Source: Deminuibacter soli (lineage in GTDB: Bacteria; Bacteroidota; Bacteroidia; Chitinophagales; Chitinophagaceae). Taken from it: DNA of 64,000 nt. Positions 36,848 to 45,847 of the stretch are shown in pieces. The position numbers were made by a program, and so were the translations under genes. How positions within the stretch are numbered: the stretch's first letter is position 1; every line of letters starts with the position of its first letter. Location: assembly GCF_003412455.1 (NCBI RefSeq), contig NZ_QTJU01000001.1, forward strand, positions 1,116,001-1,180,000. Direction: 5' to 3'. The notes beneath the pieces are model-generated. The model searched no databases. It was not told the origin of the DNA and saw only the letters and a program-made list of their open reading frames with translations.

Positions 36848-37222
36848 TTACTCGTACCGGATATCTTTTCCAAACGGCATCAGCGACAGTTCTACCAGTT
36901 TCAGGTGCTGCATGGCAAAGGGAATACCGATAATAGTGATCGCGAGCAAAAACGCAAAAAGCAGGTGAATTATTGCTGTATAAAACCCGCCGCAAAAAAG
37001 CCAGATAATATTAAACAGCAAACTGAGACAACCGCCGCTACCATTGGTTGTGACAACTTTTTTGCCGAAAGGCCATAATACCAGGCCCGCAATTTTAAAG
37101 CATTGCAAACCGAAGGGAATACCGATAATGGTGATGCACAAAACAAGTCCGCCCACCACATAACCCAGTGCCGACCACAATCCCCCGAAGATGAGCCAGA
37201 TTAAATTGCCGAGAATTTTCAT
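36848..37222 (-). CDS. YccF family membrane protein
   Basis: 124 residues with a duplicated membrane unit: NLIWLIFGGLWSALGYVVGG and NIIWLFCGGFYTAIIHLLF, each followed by ITIIGIPF. This is the hallmark of the YccF (DUF307) family of inner-membrane proteins with unknown function. It lies between the antiporter and corA genes in the same orientation. Confidence 0.88.
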   Translation of the reverse strand: MKILGNLIWLIFGGLWSALGYVVGGLVLCITIIGIPFGLQCFKIAGLVLWPFGKKVVTTNGSGGCLSLLFNIIWLFCGGFYTAIIHLLFAFLLAITIIGIPFAMQHLKLVELSLMPFGKDIRYE

Positions 37223-37264
37223 AGTAACAGTAGTTTTGGTATGTTGGTTTTTAAATGGTTTTGA

Positions 37265-38863
37265 TTACCTGCGCAGCCTGGCTTCTTCCAGGTCAAGCTC
37301 CAATTCTGTATTGCGTAGCAATTCATCTGAATATCTTTTTTCGTGGCGCATGCTATCGAGTTCTTTCCTGCGAATGGCTACAATTTCTAACAAAAAAGTA
37401 CGGTAACGGGGCAGGAACGCGGGTGTGTTATCCTTGTTTTCATCGTCGAGTAAATTTTTGTTGGCTATTTCAATCATACGCGCGTAGCGGCCTTTCACAC
37501 GGTTAAAAGCATCAATCTTGGCAACATCATCCGCATATTCCGATTCAATAAAATCCATTACAGCTGTGGCCATGCGCAGGCGGATGGCTTTCTGCTGCTG
37601 GCTTTCACTATCGCCGGCTTCTTCTTCCACATTCATCAACTTTACCAGGAAGGAAAGACTTAAGCCCTGCAGTACCAGTGTAACCAGTATCACGATAAAA
37701 GTAATAAACAGTATCAGGTTGCGGTGTGGAAAACTCTGGCCATTGTTCAGGGTAAGTGGTATAGATAAAGCCGAAGCCAGTGATACCACGCCACGCATGC
37801 CACTCCATGCAACAATGAAAACCGATTTCCAGGATGGCCGCTCTTCTACAGCGCGAACGCGTTTGCTGAATATTCTTGGTAAATAGGCGCCGGGGAATAC
37901 CCAGATAATGCGGATAACAATAGTAAGCAAACTGATAATTACTGCATAGCCGATAACAGCTGTAATAGAATAACCTTCGAGGCTTTTGATGATATCGGGC
38001 AGCTGTAACCCAATTAGGATAAACACAATACCATTGAGCAAAAACACCAGTGTGCTCCATACACTGGTAGACTGTAAACGGGTACTATAGTTGAATACAC
38101 GGTGTGAACAGAAAGAAGAAAACAAACCGCCGGCCACTACGGCAAGCACACCCGAACAATGAAAATGCTCGGCAGCGATATACATTAAATAAGGCGATAT
38201 TAAAGTAATGGCCGTATCAATTGCGGGTGTGGTGGGTAAAAACCGGTGAACAAGATAAATAACATTACCCAGCAGTAACCCTGCAGCAATACCGCCAAGC
38301 GATACCGTAAAGAAATTCACTTCTGCCTGCCACAATACAAACTGCCCTGTAAAAACGGTGGCCAGTGCAAAACGGAAAACGATCAGGCTGGATGCATCAT
38401 TAATAAGGCTTTCGCCTTCAAGTATGGTGGTAATTCTTTTCGGAATTTTTAAACCCTGCAAAACAGTTGTGGCTGCAATAGCATCGGGCGGTGAAACAAT
38501 GCCACCAAGCAAAAAGCCAAGTGCCAGTGAAAAGTCGGGAATAATGGCATGCGCTACAAACGCGATGGTTGTGGCAGTAAATAATACCAGCACAAATGCC
38601 AGCATAAAGATGGGCCGCTTGTATCGCCAGAAATCATTCCAGGAAGTATTCCATGCAGCGGCATATAACAAGGGTGGTAAAAAGATAATAAATACAATAT
38701 CAGGACTTAAAGATACGTGCGGGATATTGGGAATTAAGCTAATGCCCAGCCCTGCAAGTACCAGTAAAATAGGATATGAAATACGCAGCTTTTCACTGAG
38801 CATCGCCAGCATGGATACTACAAAAAGTAATGAAATGATGAGTAACAGCGTGTTTTCGAGCAT
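37265..38863 (-). CDS. Na+/H+ antiporter, CPA1 family
   Basis: 532 residues with 11-12 predicted membrane helices (the first LLLIISLLFVVSMLAML) and a cytoplasmic, charged C-terminal tail (about 420-532). Motifs include FLPPLLYAAAWNTSW, GGIVSPPDAIAATTVLQ with the ion-binding Asp, and GESLINDASSLIVFRFA. It exports sodium in exchange for protons and so supports pH and salt tolerance. It heads the minus-strand run antiporter-yccF-corA. Confidence 0.9.
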   Translation of the reverse strand: MLENTLLLIISLLFVVSMLAMLSEKLRISYPILLVLAGLGISLIPNIPHVSLSPDIVFIIFLPPLLYAAAWNTSWNDFWRYKRPIFMLAFVLVLFTATTIAFVAHAIIPDFSLALGFLLGGIVSPPDAIAATTVLQGLKIPKRITTILEGESLINDASSLIVFRFALATVFTGQFVLWQAEVNFFTVSLGGIAAGLLLGNVIYLVHRFLPTTPAIDTAITLISPYLMYIAAEHFHCSGVLAVVAGGLFSSFCSHRVFNYSTRLQSTSVWSTLVFLLNGIVFILIGLQLPDIIKSLEGYSITAVIGYAVIISLLTIVIRIIWVFPGAYLPRIFSKRVRAVEERPSWKSVFIVAWSGMRGVVSLASALSIPLTLNNGQSFPHRNLILFITFIVILVTLVLQGLSLSFLVKLMNVEEEAGDSESQQQKAIRLRMATAVMDFIESEYADDVAKIDAFNRVKGRYARMIEIANKNLLDDENKDNTPAFLPRYRTFLLEIVAIRRKELDSMRHEKRYSDELLRNTELELDLEEARLRR

Positions 38864-39126
38864 GGCGGAAAGATAAAAACAAAGGTGAATAAATGAATTT
38901 AAATTAATGTATTTAAAACGCGCAGACTACTGAATTTCTATTTCATAAATAAGGATTTACAGATAATAAAAATAAAATATTTTGTTAACCCGCCACATTG
39001 TCTGTGATGCAGGTGCAATGGATAATTAAAAAAATTGGCACAATTATTCTATAGATACCTACAACCATATATAAGGTACAGCGGTTTAACCGTTGAAATA
39101 CTTTTTTGTAAGTAAATTCAGTAAAT

Positions 39127-40038
39127 ATGAAACAACAGCTCATTCTGGCGGCACTATCTTCAACCCTTTTATTTGCATGTGTCAGCCCTAAAAAATTACA
39201 TGAAGCAGAAGCAAGGTATGGCCAGCTAAACGGCGCCTATCTTGAGCTTCAGGGTAAACTTCGCAAATGCGAGCAAGATTCAAAAGATTCTGCCGATGCC
39301 TATGCACGCAGGGCATCTTCATACCAGCACAAAGTTGAAAGCATGAACGACCAGGTTGACATGCTGAAACAAAACAACAACCAGATATTGGGTCAGTTAA
39401 AAGATCTGTCAGTTATTTCAGGATCGCAGGCTGCCAGCATCCAGAAATCTCTGGAAAATATCGGTGCAAAGGATGCCTATATCAAAGATTTGCAAGGTGC
39501 CATTGCACGTAAAGATTCATTGAACATGGCACTGGTGATGAACCTGAAAGGCGCTATTGGTAACCTGAACGACCAGGACATTAACATCAAAGTGGATAAA
39601 GGTGTTGTTTACATTGATATATCTGACAAGCTTTTGTTTAAAAGCGGCAGCTACGATATAACCGATGCGGCTAAAAATGTATTGGGTAAGGTAGCAGCAG
39701 TACTGAACAACCAGCCCAACATTGAATTTATGGTAGAAGGCCATACAGACAATGTTCCGTTTAGCCGCGGTGTACTGGTTGACAACTGGGACCTGAGTGT
39801 GAAACGTGCAACAGCAGTAGTACGTGAGCTGCAGAACCATTATGGCATTACACCTGCACGCATGACAGCAGCAGGCCGCAGCGAGTTTGTACCCGTTAGC
39901 GCTAACGATACACCGGAAGGTAAAGCAGCCAACCGCAGAACAAGAATTGTTATTCTGCCTGAACTTGACCAGTTCTTTAAGCTGCTTGAAAAACCGGAAG
40001 CCGGCGGATCACAGCCCGTACCCCCACCGCAGAAATAA
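39127..40038 (+). CDS. OmpA family lipoprotein
   Basis: 303 residues. A lipobox at STLLFAC places the lipidated Cys near residue 18. A long coiled-coil segment (about 25-135) precedes the C-terminal OmpA peptidoglycan-binding domain, with EFMVEGHTDNVPFSRG and ANRRTRIVI. Such proteins tether the outer membrane to peptidoglycan. It has its own terminator and a 263-bp AT-rich upstream region, in which I saw no other gene. Confidence 0.9.
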   Translation: MKQQLILAALSSTLLFACVSPKKLHEAEARYGQLNGAYLELQGKLRKCEQDSKDSADAYARRASSYQHKVESMNDQVDMLKQNNNQILGQLKDLSVISGSQAASIQKSLENIGAKDAYIKDLQGAIARKDSLNMALVMNLKGAIGNLNDQDINIKVDKGVVYIDISDKLLFKSGSYDITDAAKNVLGKVAAVLNNQPNIEFMVEGHTDNVPFSRGVLVDNWDLSVKRATAVVRELQNHYGITPARMTAAGRSEFVPVSANDTPEGKAANRRTRIVILPELDQFFKLLEKPEAGGSQPVPPPQK

Positions 40039-40060
40039 TTTCAAGGGTTATATTATAATG

Positions 40061-40093
40061 AAAGTCCCCCGGCCTGGCCGCGGGACTTTTTTT
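40061..40093 (+). terminator. Terminator of the OmpA lipoprotein gene
   Basis: AAAGTCCC (40061-40068) pairs with GGGACTTT (40082-40089), with inner G/C pairs and a seven-T tail. Confidence 0.88.
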
Positions 40094-40133
40094 GTTTGGA
40101 CAACAGCACTTACATTTAGGAAAATTTGTATTC

Positions 40134-41129
40134 ATGTATCAAGCAAACGCTGACCGTTATAACCAGATAGCATACCGCCGCTGCGGACGAAGCGGCCTGA
40201 AGCTGCCGGCTATTTCACTGGGCCTGTGGCATAATTTCGGCGATGTGGATGTGCAGGAGAACTGCCGCAACATGCTGCGCCTTGCATTTGACAATGGCAT
40301 TACGCATTTTGACCTTGCAAACAACTATGGCCCCCCTCCCGGCTCTGCCGAAGAAAATTTTGGCCGCATACTGCACCAGGATTTCAGCAGCTACCGCGAT
40401 GAGCTGATTATTTCTACCAAGGCGGGTTATACTATGTGGGATGGTCCGTATGGCGACTGGGGTTCAAAAAAATACCTCGTATCAAGTCTTGACCAGAGCC
40501 TGAAACGCATGAAGCTGGAATACGTGGATATTTTTTATCATCACCGCCCTGACCCTGAAACACCGCTGGAAGAAACCATGACAGCACTGGATTTAATTGT
40601 GCGGCAGGGAAAGGCACTGTATGTCGGTTTATCCAACTACCGCACGGCCGAAGCCACCAAAGCCCTGCAGATACTGCGTTCATTAGGTACACCCTGTTTA
40701 ATACACCAGCCCAAATATTCCATGTTTGAGCGTTGGATAGAAGATGACGGTTTACTTGACCTGCTGGAAAAAGAAGGTGTAGGTTGTATTCCTTTTTCAC
40801 CACTGGCACAAGGCATGCTTACCGACAAATACCTGAAAGGCATTCCGGCCGATTCGAGGGCAGCCAAAAGCCATGGGTTTTTACAGGAAAGCCAGATTAC
40901 GCCTGAGAAACTGCAGCAGATACAGGAGCTGAACAAGCTGGCACAGCAACGTGGCCAAACACTGGCACAAATGGCACTGGCCTGGATATTAAAAGACAAG
41001 CGGATTACCTCTGTGCTGATTGGTGTGAGCAAAACACAGCAACTGGCAGATTGCCTGGATAGCCTGAAAAAAACAGATTTCAGCGAATCTGAACTGGCAG
41101 CAATTGAAAAAATTCTGCTGGCAGCTTAA
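40134..41129 (+). CDS. Aldo/keto reductase, YghZ type
   Basis: 331 residues from ATG 40134. It is very close to L-glyceraldehyde-3-phosphate reductase YghZ: YRRCGRSGLKLPAISLGLWH, THFDLANNYGPPPGSAEENF (the Asp and Tyr of the catalytic tetrad), ELIISTKAGYTMW (Lys) and the conserved His in DIFYHHRP. NADPH-dependent carbonyl reduction in the cytoplasm, probably methylglyoxal or triose detoxification. A terminator separates it from the OmpA gene. Confidence 0.92.
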   Translation: MYQANADRYNQIAYRRCGRSGLKLPAISLGLWHNFGDVDVQENCRNMLRLAFDNGITHFDLANNYGPPPGSAEENFGRILHQDFSSYRDELIISTKAGYTMWDGPYGDWGSKKYLVSSLDQSLKRMKLEYVDIFYHHRPDPETPLEETMTALDLIVRQGKALYVGLSNYRTAEATKALQILRSLGTPCLIHQPKYSMFERWIEDDGLLDLLEKEGVGCIPFSPLAQGMLTDKYLKGIPADSRAAKSHGFLQESQITPEKLQQIQELNKLAQQRGQTLAQMALAWILKDKRITSVLIGVSKTQQLADCLDSLKKTDFSESELAAIEKILLAA

Positions 41130-41196
41130 TCAATACCGGTAAAAGCAGGGAGTGGCAGGGAAATTGAACCGGTTTCCTTAGCCAAAAACAAGATCT

Positions 41197-41691
41197 ATGA
41201 AATATATCATTGTAATAGGTTGCCTTATACTGGCAACCGCCTGCCATAATGCTTCGCCGGGAAGTAAATCGCCCGTTGCAGGGCAGGCAACAGCTGCAAC
41301 ACCAACATCAGGACAAATGAAAGATACCGCCGCAGCAACAGATACCTCTATTGCAGGTGAATGGTACCTGGTTCCGCAACTGGCATCAGACAGTGCTGCG
41401 GGCAAGCTGCCTGCCATTCGGTTTGATGTGGCAGTAAATGCATTTTCAGGTAACACAGGTTGTAACGTTATGCGCGGCACCTATGTAAAAGCCGGTGACA
41501 GCATCGTTTTTAACAAACAGGTGATTACCACGCGTATGGCTTGCATTGGTTACAACGAAAAAGCATTCCTGGATAATTTGTTCAGGGTAAACCGGTTTAA
41601 ATTATCGGGTACCGAGTTGTGGTTGTATGAAAATGATGCCGTGTTGTTTAAATGGAGCAGGAAAATAACAACGCCGCTTAAAAAAGCATAG
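41197..41691 (+). CDS. META domain lipoprotein
   Basis: 164 residues. The lipobox LILATAC gives Cys16. After a Thr/Ala-rich linker, a META/HslJ-like domain runs from about residue 45: GEWYLVPQL, IRFDVAVNAFSGNTGCNVM, TTRMACIGYNEKAFLDNL. META-domain proteins are envelope proteins linked to heat or antibiotic tolerance in other bacteria; the function here is unknown. It follows the aldo/keto reductase by 67 bp. Confidence 0.82.
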   Translation: MKYIIVIGCLILATACHNASPGSKSPVAGQATAATPTSGQMKDTAAATDTSIAGEWYLVPQLASDSAAGKLPAIRFDVAVNAFSGNTGCNVMRGTYVKAGDSIVFNKQVITTRMACIGYNEKAFLDNLFRVNRFKLSGTELWLYENDAVLFKWSRKITTPLKKA

Positions 41692-41744
41692 TACAACATG
41701 ATTGTACTAAAAGCTATTCTGTGCCTTAGGGCCGGAATAGCTTT

Positions 41745-42485
41745 TTATTGCAATAGGGTGAGCAGTTGCCTGGCATTTTCAATAGCGTAACCGGAAATGT
41801 CGTTGTTGAAAAATGCCCACACGTTATGCCCGCTATTACGCCATTCTTTTATGTGTGCTGCAAAATACTGCAGCTGCTTACCGGTGTAAGCAGAATTATA
41901 CAAGCCTTCGGGCCCATGAAACCGGATATACATGTGTTTGGCTGTGCTATATTCCGCATAGGGAAACCCTTTGCCAGACTGCGCTACCACGAAAGCGATA
42001 TGGTAGTGCTTCATTAAACTGATACTCTCCTGCTGCAACCAGCTTTCGTGCCTTACTTCCAGGGCAAAATCGTATTGGTGATATTGTTTTTTAAGGAGGG
42101 AAAACAGGTTCTCGCATATGGCTGGATTGAAGCGTAGAGACGGCGGTAACTGGAGCAGTACCGGCCCCATTTTAGATTGCATCCTGTCAAACACATCAAA
42201 GAAACGCTGCAGGGGTACTTCGGGATCGTGCAGGTGTTTCATGTGTGTGAGATAACGGCTCATTTTGGGGCAAAATAAAAAGTGCGCTGGTGTTTTGTTT
42301 AGCCAGCCGTCTACTGCCGCTGGTTTTGGCAGGCTGTAAAAGCTGGTATTGATTTCCGTAACACCAAAGGTTTGCGCGTAAAACAACAGCCAGTCTGTGG
42401 GCTTCATTTTATCGGGATAGAATAATCCTTTCCAGTGTTTATAACTCCACCCCGATGTACCGATATGTAGATTGCCCTTGCGCAT
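41745..42485 (-). CDS. DUF72 family protein (second copy)
   Basis: 246 residues from ATG 42485; the longer in-frame extension runs through a terminator and is not coding. DUF72 motifs are present: LHIGTSGWSYKHWKGLFYP at the start, TEINTSFYSLP, FLFCPKMSRYLTH, FALEVRHESWL and YIRFHGPEGLY. The C-terminal WAFFNNDISGYAIENARQL is typical. It is shorter and closer to the standard family length than the copy at 14609-15514. Confidence 0.88.
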   Translation of the reverse strand: MRKGNLHIGTSGWSYKHWKGLFYPDKMKPTDWLLFYAQTFGVTEINTSFYSLPKPAAVDGWLNKTPAHFLFCPKMSRYLTHMKHLHDPEVPLQRFFDVFDRMQSKMGPVLLQLPPSLRFNPAICENLFSLLKKQYHQYDFALEVRHESWLQQESISLMKHYHIAFVVAQSGKGFPYAEYSTAKHMYIRFHGPEGLYNSAYTGKQLQYFAAHIKEWRNSGHNVWAFFNNDISGYAIENARQLLTLLQ

Positions 42486-42517
42486 AAAGAAGCAGATACA
42501 ATATGCCTGCCACGCAT

Positions 42518-42551
42518 AAAAAAAGGGCAACTGCTGCAACAGCCGCCCTTT
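42518..42551 (-). terminator. Terminator of the DMT transporter gene
   Basis: On the minus strand AAAGGGC pairs with GCCCTTT around an internal hairpin, and a T run follows. It lies between the transporter and the second DUF72 gene. Confidence 0.75.
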
Positions 42552-42573
42552 AAATAAAGCACCATAATTTGTT

Positions 42574-43545
42574 TTATGCCTTGGCCAAACTTCCCTGCCG
42601 CACTGATTTACGTGCCGCAGCTGCCTGGCGGTATTTGTTGAGATTAATAAGCAGCACACTCACCAAAATAATTACGAGGCCGGCAAGTTGTACCAGGCTC
42701 ATGTGTTCATCTGCGAAAAATATACCCAGCAATACAGCCACAACCGGGTTAACATACGCATAGGTACTTACCTGTGTGGAAGGGCGTACCTGCAGCAGCC
42801 AAACATAAGCGCTGTATGCAGCGAGAGAGCCCATTACAATAAGGTAGGTTACCGCCAGCCATGCTTTTGCAGGAACAGCCTGCCAGTCGAAGTGTTTGGT
42901 TTCGCCCGAAAATGCTGCGCATATAATAAAAGCAATACCTGCGGCAAGCATTTGCCATGCAGTGTTTACTGTGCCGGGGCCTTTGGAAAAATAACGCGAG
43001 TACAGTGAGCCGCCGCTCCAGCTCATGGTGCTGAACAATAAGATAATTAAACAGGGAACCTGGTAAGGTGTTGCCGTGCCGTCTGAATGCAGCAGGCGTT
43101 CGCCAAACAACAACAGCACACCCACAAAACCAACCAGCAGGCCGCTGATGGTAAAACGGTTGGAGAAATTTTCTTTCCACAAAGGCTTATCAAGCAGTAC
43201 AAACCAGAGCGGACAGGCCGATACCAGTACTGCTACCAGTGAACTGGTTAAATATTGCTCAACCCATACCACGGCACCGTTACCAATAAACAATAACAGC
43301 AGGCCGCTTATGATAGCAGGTTTAATGTTTTCTGCAACAAATAATTTTTCTCCCTTAATGGCGCACCAGCCCAGCAGCAGCAGGCCGGCAGTGGTAAAAC
43401 GCATGGCTGCCATAAGCATAGCGGGAATGTGTGCTACCGCTATACGGATAAAGAAATAGGTAGAGCCCCAAACAATGTACACGGTGGCAAATGCCAGTAT
43501 TACCAGCAGTTTGGGTGCAACAGGACGTGGATTTTCTGTAAGCAT
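42574..43545 (-). CDS. EamA/DMT family transporter
   Basis: 323 residues with ten predicted membrane helices in two EamA repeats (VYIVWGSTYFFIRIAV near residue 18; YSAYVWLLQVRPSTQVSTYAYVNPVVAVLLG near 250). The family exports amino acids and other metabolites. It lies six bases downstream of an Lrp-type regulator on the same strand, a common regulator-exporter pair, which suggests amino-acid efflux. Confidence 0.87.
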   Translation of the reverse strand: MLTENPRPVAPKLLVILAFATVYIVWGSTYFFIRIAVAHIPAMLMAAMRFTTAGLLLLGWCAIKGEKLFVAENIKPAIISGLLLLFIGNGAVVWVEQYLTSSLVAVLVSACPLWFVLLDKPLWKENFSNRFTISGLLVGFVGVLLLFGERLLHSDGTATPYQVPCLIILLFSTMSWSGGSLYSRYFSKGPGTVNTAWQMLAAGIAFIICAAFSGETKHFDWQAVPAKAWLAVTYLIVMGSLAAYSAYVWLLQVRPSTQVSTYAYVNPVVAVLLGIFFADEHMSLVQLAGLVIILVSVLLINLNKYRQAAAARKSVRQGSLAKA

Positions 43546-43551
43546 GAAGTG

Positions 43552-44019
43552 TTAAGTTTTAGGAATAACCAATTGTGTTTCTTCTTTCACTGTTTCCAAT
43601 ACAATCGTTGTTTTGGTAGATACAATGTCCTTTATCTGTGCCATGGAATTACGCATGAGGTGCATCAATGCTGCCGCATCGGCCACGCGTACTTTGGCGA
43701 GAAAACAATCTTCCCCGGCAATGCTGTGCACTTCCTGCACTTCGGGTATTTTGGCAAGCTCTTTACCGGTTTGGCCACAACCCATACCTTCCGATGTTTT
43801 GATATAGATGAACGCCAGCAGTTTTAGTTGCAGGGCCTGTGCATTAAGCCGGGTATTGTATTGAAGGATGACCTGTTTTTGTTCCAGCTTTTTTACCCGC
43901 TCGAGCACGGCAGACGGTGCCATGCTTAATTCCCTTGCCAGGTCGGCATTCGACATGCGTGCATTGCATTGCATCAGGTCAAGAATCTGGAGATCTGTTT
44001 TGTCAAGCACCAATTCCAT
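43552..44019 (-). CDS. Lrp/AsnC family transcriptional regulator
   Basis: 155 residues. The N-terminal winged HTH (DKTDLQILDLMQCNARMSNADLARELSMAPSAV) joins a C-terminal RAM/AsnC ligand-binding domain (about 70-145, with VHSIAGEDCFLAKVRVADAAALMHLM). Members sense amino acids. It is immediately upstream of the DMT exporter, so it likely controls it and is cotranscribed. Confidence 0.92.
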   Translation of the reverse strand: MELVLDKTDLQILDLMQCNARMSNADLARELSMAPSAVLERVKKLEQKQVILQYNTRLNAQALQLKLLAFIYIKTSEGMGCGQTGKELAKIPEVQEVHSIAGEDCFLAKVRVADAAALMHLMRNSMAQIKDIVSTKTTIVLETVKEETQLVIPKT

Positions 44020-44341
44020 GCCGTTGAATTTTCTGTAAAACTAGTGGGAAACGAATGAAAATTCTAAAAAAATGGATGAACGGCGAACATTGTTCAGTAA
44101 AAGCGGGTGAAAAAAGACAGTTGTGCGGTAGAAAAGGTGAATAGTGAAGCGTGGGGATCTTCTTTGAGGAAAGAAGGGGAACGAAAATTTTTTGGAGAAG
44201 GAAATGTATTATTTGCGTTCATTTATTTTTCTGACGTTACAAATGGTGGTTTAATGCAGTGACTGGGCTTTTAGCAGGAATGATAAACAGTGTTGTTAAG
44301 TGATTTTAACAACGGCAGGGAAAAAAGAAAGTACAAAGTGA
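44020..44341. other. Intergenic region upstream of tRNA-Gln
   Basis: AT-rich and without a credible gene. The one structure noted is an inverted repeat, GTTGTTAA (44292-44299) and TTAACAAC (44306-44313), with a six-base loop and no T run. Confidence 0.5.
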
Positions 44342-44370
44342 TTGTGGAATTTAAAGAGTTGCTATATTTG
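44342..44370 (+). promoter_or_regulatory. tRNA-Gln promoter
   Basis: TTG at 44342-44344 and TATATTTG at 44363-44370, 18 bases apart. Both match the Bacteroidota -33/-7 pattern, 19 bases upstream of the tRNA. Confidence 0.7.
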
Positions 44371-44388
44371 TGCCCCACAAAAAAGGAT

Positions 44389-44459
44389 TGCCTGATAGTA
44401 TAAGGGTAGTACATCAGTCTCTGGATCTGAGTGTCTTGGTTCGAATCCAGGTCAGGCAA
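44389..44459 (+). tRNA. tRNA-Gln (anticodon CTG)
   Basis: Acceptor TGCCTGA/TCAGGCA, D-arm GTAT...GTAC, anticodon loop CTCTGGA with CTG at its centre, T-arm CTTGG TTCGAAT CCAGG and discriminator A. The T1-A72 pair is characteristic of tRNA-Gln. One anticodon-stem pair (31-39) is T-T. The 3' CCA is not encoded. Confidence 0.9.
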
Positions 44460-44470
44460 CAGAAAATAAG

Positions 44471-44500
44471 AATCCCGTCAATAATACTGACGGGATTTTT
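44471..44500 (+). terminator. tRNA-Gln terminator
   Basis: AATCCCGTCA (44471-44480) pairs with TGACGGGATT (44488-44497), then TTT. It starts 12 bases after the tRNA. Confidence 0.88.
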
Positions 44501-44580
44501 CATTACAATTATTCAATGTGTGGCACACGCCATTTGGTAAAACAAACGGGTAACTGTTGTAAAGTGGTTACCCGTTTTAT

Positions 44581-45135
44581 TTATAGCGTAGCATACCTGT
44601 CTTCTGAAGGCATGTATCCTTTTTGCTGTAAAATGTTTGCAAGGCGATGATAAAAGGCTGGTTCTTCGGGGGTAACCGTTGCAAGCCCATCAACATACCG
44701 GTTGTACAAACTAAAAAGAGCGGCAATAAGCACGGTATCGTGCAGCTCTTTATCTGTGGCACCTTCATTTTTTGCAGTTTGCACCATGGCAGGTGTTACT
44801 TCCCTCCCGCTTTTTTGAACGGCTGCTGCAATGGTGAGCAATGCTTTCATTTTGTCGCTTACAGAAGCTGTGGCAATATTGTTTTTCACCTGCCGGGCAA
44901 TAGCAGCATCTTCGAGGTACAGATCAGCTGCAGCCGTATGCGCTGCAGTACAAAACCTGCAGGCATTGCCATTGGATACAACAGTTGCAATGAGTTCCCG
45001 CTCTCCTTCTGACAAGGTAGATTCACCGCGCAATAAAATCTGTGTAAGCTGGCGGATAGGCAGTGCAGTATCTTGCCTGTAATCGAGCAGGCCGGTGATG
45101 CCGGGCAGGTTTTCTTTCAAAGTAATGTATGGCAT
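44581..45135 (-). CDS. Carboxymuconolactone decarboxylase-like (AhpD fold) protein, copy 1
   Basis: 184 residues with the AhpD-like helical fold. The redox motif CRFCTAAH (CxxC plus His) occurs near residue 58, after LSEGERELIATVVS. The C-terminal half carries GATDKELHDTVLIAALFSLYNRYVDGLA. Related peroxidase-like proteins reduce hydroperoxides or maintain thiol partners. It is a tandem paralogue of the upstream gene at 45145 (nine bases apart), so the two are cotranscribed. Confidence 0.82.
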   Translation of the reverse strand: MPYITLKENLPGITGLLDYRQDTALPIRQLTQILLRGESTLSEGERELIATVVSNGNACRFCTAAHTAAADLYLEDAAIARQVKNNIATASVSDKMKALLTIAAAVQKSGREVTPAMVQTAKNEGATDKELHDTVLIAALFSLYNRYVDGLATVTPEEPAFYHRLANILQQKGYMPSEDRYATL

Positions 45136-45144
45136 AGCGCTGCA

Positions 45145-45714
45145 TTAAACTTGTTCACCTTGTACTTTGAATGGTTTGGTATGATAACCTTCTGTGGCGC
45201 GCTGTTTGCCGATGGCATCGTACACGGCAGCATCATCGGGCGCCCAGGTGGCCAGCCCGTCAACATAACGGTTAAACATACAAAAAGCGGCTGCAATTAA
45301 AACCGTGTCGTGAATTTCGCGGTCGGTAGCGCCCTGCCCGCGTGCCAGTGCAATGTCTGCTTCTGTTACACTTTTACCATTGTGCTGTACTTTGGCAGCA
45401 ATTTTCAACAGCGCTTTCATTTTGTCGCTTATGTGGGCAGTGGAAGGGTCGTTTATAACCTCCTGCACCAGCTGTGCATTACCACCCAGCTGGTATTTGG
45501 CAATTGCGCCATGGGTAGAGGCGCAGTATGTACATTCGTTCAGGCTGGATGTGTAGGTGGCAATGAGTTCGCGCTCGCCGGGTGTGAGTGTAGAGGTAGC
45601 TACCTCGTGTAACAAGGTTTGTACAAGGTCGTTGAGTGGCTTGGCTGTTTCGGGATTGTACATAAACAGGCTGCGGATACCGGGATATCCTTCGGGCAAG
45701 GCAATGTGTGGCAT
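45145..45714 (-). CDS. Carboxymuconolactone decarboxylase-like (AhpD fold) protein, copy 2
   Basis: 189 residues from ATG 45714; the open frame extends further but the paralogue starts with the same MP-x-I pattern. The CxxC-His motif is CTYCASTH, preceded by LTPGERELIATYTS, and GATDREIHDTVLIAAAFCMFNRYVDGLA matches copy 1 closely. Probably a thiol-disulphide antioxidant protein. It is the first gene of the tandem pair. Confidence 0.82.
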   Translation of the reverse strand: MPHIALPEGYPGIRSLFMYNPETAKPLNDLVQTLLHEVATSTLTPGERELIATYTSSLNECTYCASTHGAIAKYQLGGNAQLVQEVINDPSTAHISDKMKALLKIAAKVQHNGKSVTEADIALARGQGATDREIHDTVLIAAAFCMFNRYVDGLATWAPDDAAVYDAIGKQRATEGYHTKPFKVQGEQV

Positions 45715-45774
45715 AATCGTGTGGTTTGTTAGCAAAAAAATGCTTAACAATATAAACAAATAGGGTGGTAAAAC

Positions 45775-45804
45775 AAAAACGCCTCCCCTGCGGGGAGACG
45801 TTTT
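45775..45804 (-). terminator. Esterase gene terminator
   Basis: CTCCCC (45783-45788) pairs with GGGGAG (45792-45797), extended by AAAACG/CGTTTT across one mismatch. On the minus strand a TTTTTG tail follows. Confidence 0.75.
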
Positions 45805-45847
45805 ACTTACCTTACACTTCTCAAATTCAAACAAACGGATTCTTTAT

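Noticed and set aside
42486-42659. Upstream extension of the second DUF72 protein
   Set aside because: It would translate through the terminator of the DMT transporter; DUF72 proteins start at the LHIGTSGW motif.
44271-44459. Minus-strand frame across tRNA-Gln
   Set aside because: Same artefact: it reads the complement of the tRNA.
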